Assembly: GCA_001914235.1 (NCBI GenBank)
Contig: MQUF01000002.1
Location: 1 to 64,000 of the forward strand
From: Desulfobulbaceae bacterium DB1
Lineage (GTDB): Bacteria; Desulfobacterota; Desulfobulbia; Desulfobulbales; SURF-16
Direction: 5' to 3'
Length of the DNA: 64,000 nucleotides
Shown: positions 62,794 through 64,000 of the stretch, in pieces
Position numbering within the stretch: the stretch's first letter is position 1
How the letters are laid out: each line of letters starts with the position of its first letter
Made by a program: the position numbers and the translations under genes
Notes under the pieces: model-generated
What the model saw: the letters and a program-made list of their open reading frames with translations, nothing else
What the model was told of the DNA's origin: nothing
The model's database searches: none

Positions 62794-64000
62794 TCATGCG
62801 TCAAAATCTCCAATGAGTTTATTTTCTATTACATGGGCAAGCGCTGCAATCACCTTTCTGTCATATTTTTCCCCGGCAAGACGCAGAAGTTGATCAAGGG
62901 CATCCGTGATAGTGAGTTTCTCCCTGTAGGCCCTCGGACTTATCATTGCCACGAAACTATTGGCTGCCGAAAGAATGCGAGCAGTCAGAATAATTTCATC
63001 ACCCTGCAGCGAATTGGGATAGCCGGCCCCGTCAAGGAGCTCATTCTTCTGGGCAATGGTTTGCTGCACCGGACCATCGAAATCGATGTCAGCCAATATT
63101 TCCGTCGCATAAAGAGTCTCCCGGCGCAATATATCCTGTTCCTCATCCGTCAACGGCGAAGTCTTCAAAAGAAGTTCCCTGGGAATGGAGAGCTTGCCGA
63201 GATTGCAAAGGTTGGCGGCTACCTTGAGGGTTGTCACCGACACACTATCAAGACCCATCGCCAGAGCTATTCCCTCCGCCACCTGTGCCGTTTTACCGGA
63301 ATGGTTGGCCGAGTGTGGGTCGTGGAGATCAATGGCCCGCATCAAAGCGGCAATGATCTGCTGCATGAGCCGTTCTTTCCGGATTTGCGCCTCCCGCAGG
63401 ATGGTCACATCGTTCAAAGTGAGAAGAGTTGCCGGCCGACCGTCATGTTCGTAACGGATCTGCAAACAGCAAACCTGAAAAACGAGCAGATCCTCCCCAA
63501 ACGACAGATCCACCTCGCCGGTTACCACCTTGCCGGAACTCTCCGTCTCCGAAATAAAAATTTCAAGCTGCCTGAAATTTTCCGGTCCGAAAACATTGCG
63601 CAACCCCTTTCCCTGGAGCCCGACGGGAGAAAGGCTCAACTTTTCCGCCAAGGCACGATTGGCGAAAATGAGCTGTTTTTCGTGGTCCAGCAGCATAACG
63701 TAATCCGTCATGTTGTCATTAATGGCATTCAACAGTATCGTTTGCGCCTCAAGCTGACCGGACTTGACGGACAGTTCCCCGGCAGCCTTTCTTTCCCTGA
63801 TACTGGTGCCGTGCCACCAGGCAGCCACCATCAGACTGGCGCCGACAAGCAGGGCCATGAGCAGGGTAACAAGCAGAAAACGTTGATGCGTGTTGGATTC
63901 CGCCAGCGCCTCTGCCGTGGATATCTTCTGGACAAGAGTCCAGCCCAGCATATCCAGTTTACGACTGGTGAAAAGGCATTCCTTGCCGGCATAATCACTG
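62794..64000 (-). CDS. Membrane sensor with PAS and degenerate HD-GYP domain (5' end outside window)
   Basis: The frame is open to the right edge; at least 400 residues are seen. The sequence entering the window (FTSRKLDMLGWTLVQKI) is typical of the end of a periplasmic dCache sensor. A membrane helix (FLLVTLLMALLVGASLMVAAWW), a PAS domain with LLDHEKQLIFANRALAEKL, and an HD-GYP-like domain follow. The metal ligands are poor: NLCNLGKLSIP replaces the usual L-H-D-x-G-K, and QKNELLDGAGYP replaces the HHE...DGxGYP motif; only GYP survives. It is therefore probably not an active cyclic di-GMP phosphodiesterase but may still bind the nucleotide. It converges with the LapG gene. Confidence 0.8.
   Translation of the reverse strand, partial: SDYAGKECLFTSRKLDMLGWTLVQKISTAEALAESNTHQRFLLVTLLMALLVGASLMVAAWWHGTSIRERKAAGELSVKSGQLEAQTILLNAINDNMTDYVMLLDHEKQLIFANRALAEKLSLSPVGLQGKGLRNVFGPENFRQLEIFISETESSGKVVTGEVDLSFGEDLLVFQVCCLQIRYEHDGRPATLLTLNDVTILREAQIRKERLMQQIIAALMRAIDLHDPHSANHSGKTAQVAEGIALAMGLDSVSVTTLKVAANLCNLGKLSIPRELLLKTSPLTDEEQDILRRETLYATEILADIDFDGPVQQTIAQKNELLDGAGYPNSLQGDEIILTARILSAANSFVAMISPRAYREKLTITDALDQLLRLAGEKYDRKVIAALAHVIENKLIGDFDA

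Noticed and set aside
1-64000. CRISPR arrays, rRNA and tRNA genes
   Set aside because: No evenly spaced repeat-spacer pattern and no recognisable rRNA or tRNA cloverleaf sequence was seen by eye; a tRNA scan could still find one that I missed.

Overview
The window looks like chromosome of a strictly or facultatively anaerobic Desulfobacterota bacterium, most likely in the Desulfobulbia/Desulfobulbales area. This is inferred from gene content, not from a marker-gene tree. Supporting genes are an electron-transfer flavoprotein with a fused ferredoxin domain, a ferredoxin-nitroreductase, a DUF3786 iron-sulfur protein, a manganese-dependent (family II) pyrophosphatase, paired MamK-type actins, a PilR/PilS pair, and a tetraheme protein that reads a UGA codon as selenocysteine. 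No rRNA, tRNA or CRISPR array was recognised by eye.

Layout. (1) 1-4160 is an AT-rich accessory segment. It holds the 3' end of a REP-associated tyrosine transposase, an integron attC site, an EamA transporter cassette, and a second attC split by a group IIC intron with its reverse transcriptase. These are followed by a truncated methyltransferase cassette, a 205-bp internally deleted relative of the transposase element, and a mazF remnant. No integron integrase is visible. (2) 4239-9119 holds a ferredoxin-nitroreductase, a small Cys-rich protein, a UvrD/PcrA helicase, an uncharacterised protein and a PHP-family phosphoesterase. (3) 9127-27072 is a very long minus-strand array, read yceD-rpmF-plsX-fabH-acd-etfB-etfA-fabG-acpP-fabF-rpiB-glyA-dCMP deaminase-nrdR-ribD-ribE-ribBA-ribH-nusB-ftsK. 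It joins fatty-acid and phospholipid synthesis, one-carbon and nucleotide metabolism, and riboflavin synthesis. An acyl-CoA dehydrogenase/ETF module sits where fabD is often found. (4) 27152-31225 is an mlaEFDCA outer-membrane lipid-transport operon with a cyclic-nucleotide-binding protein at its end.

(5) 31442-40298 holds two radical-SAM proteins, a TPR lipoprotein, a universal stress protein, and a discrete transcription unit of two MamK-like actins flanking a membrane-anchored coiled-coil protein. That unit has a visible promoter and terminator. (6) 40580-44514 holds ybeD, a DUF3786 Fe-S protein, rarA and the selenoprotein. (7) 44613-55380 holds ppaC, a nested inverted repeat, gph, a bacterial AP2-domain protein, mazG, the rpsF-rpsR-DUF2232-rplI-dnaB cluster, leuS and lptE. 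(8) 55463-64000 holds transketolase, a dus-type tRNA-dihydrouridine synthase, DUF2905, pilR-pilS, a LapG-type protease and a degenerate HD-GYP protein running off the right edge.

The most noteworthy item is the gene at 42970-44514. A single in-frame UGA at 43102-43104 replaces the second Cys of a CGC motif. It is followed by a SECIS-like hairpin whose bulged U, and loop G and U, fall at the same distances from the UGA as in Escherichia coli fdhF. The twin MamK-like actin operon, the attC-targeted group IIC intron, and the acd-etfBA insertion in the fatty-acid cluster are next in interest.
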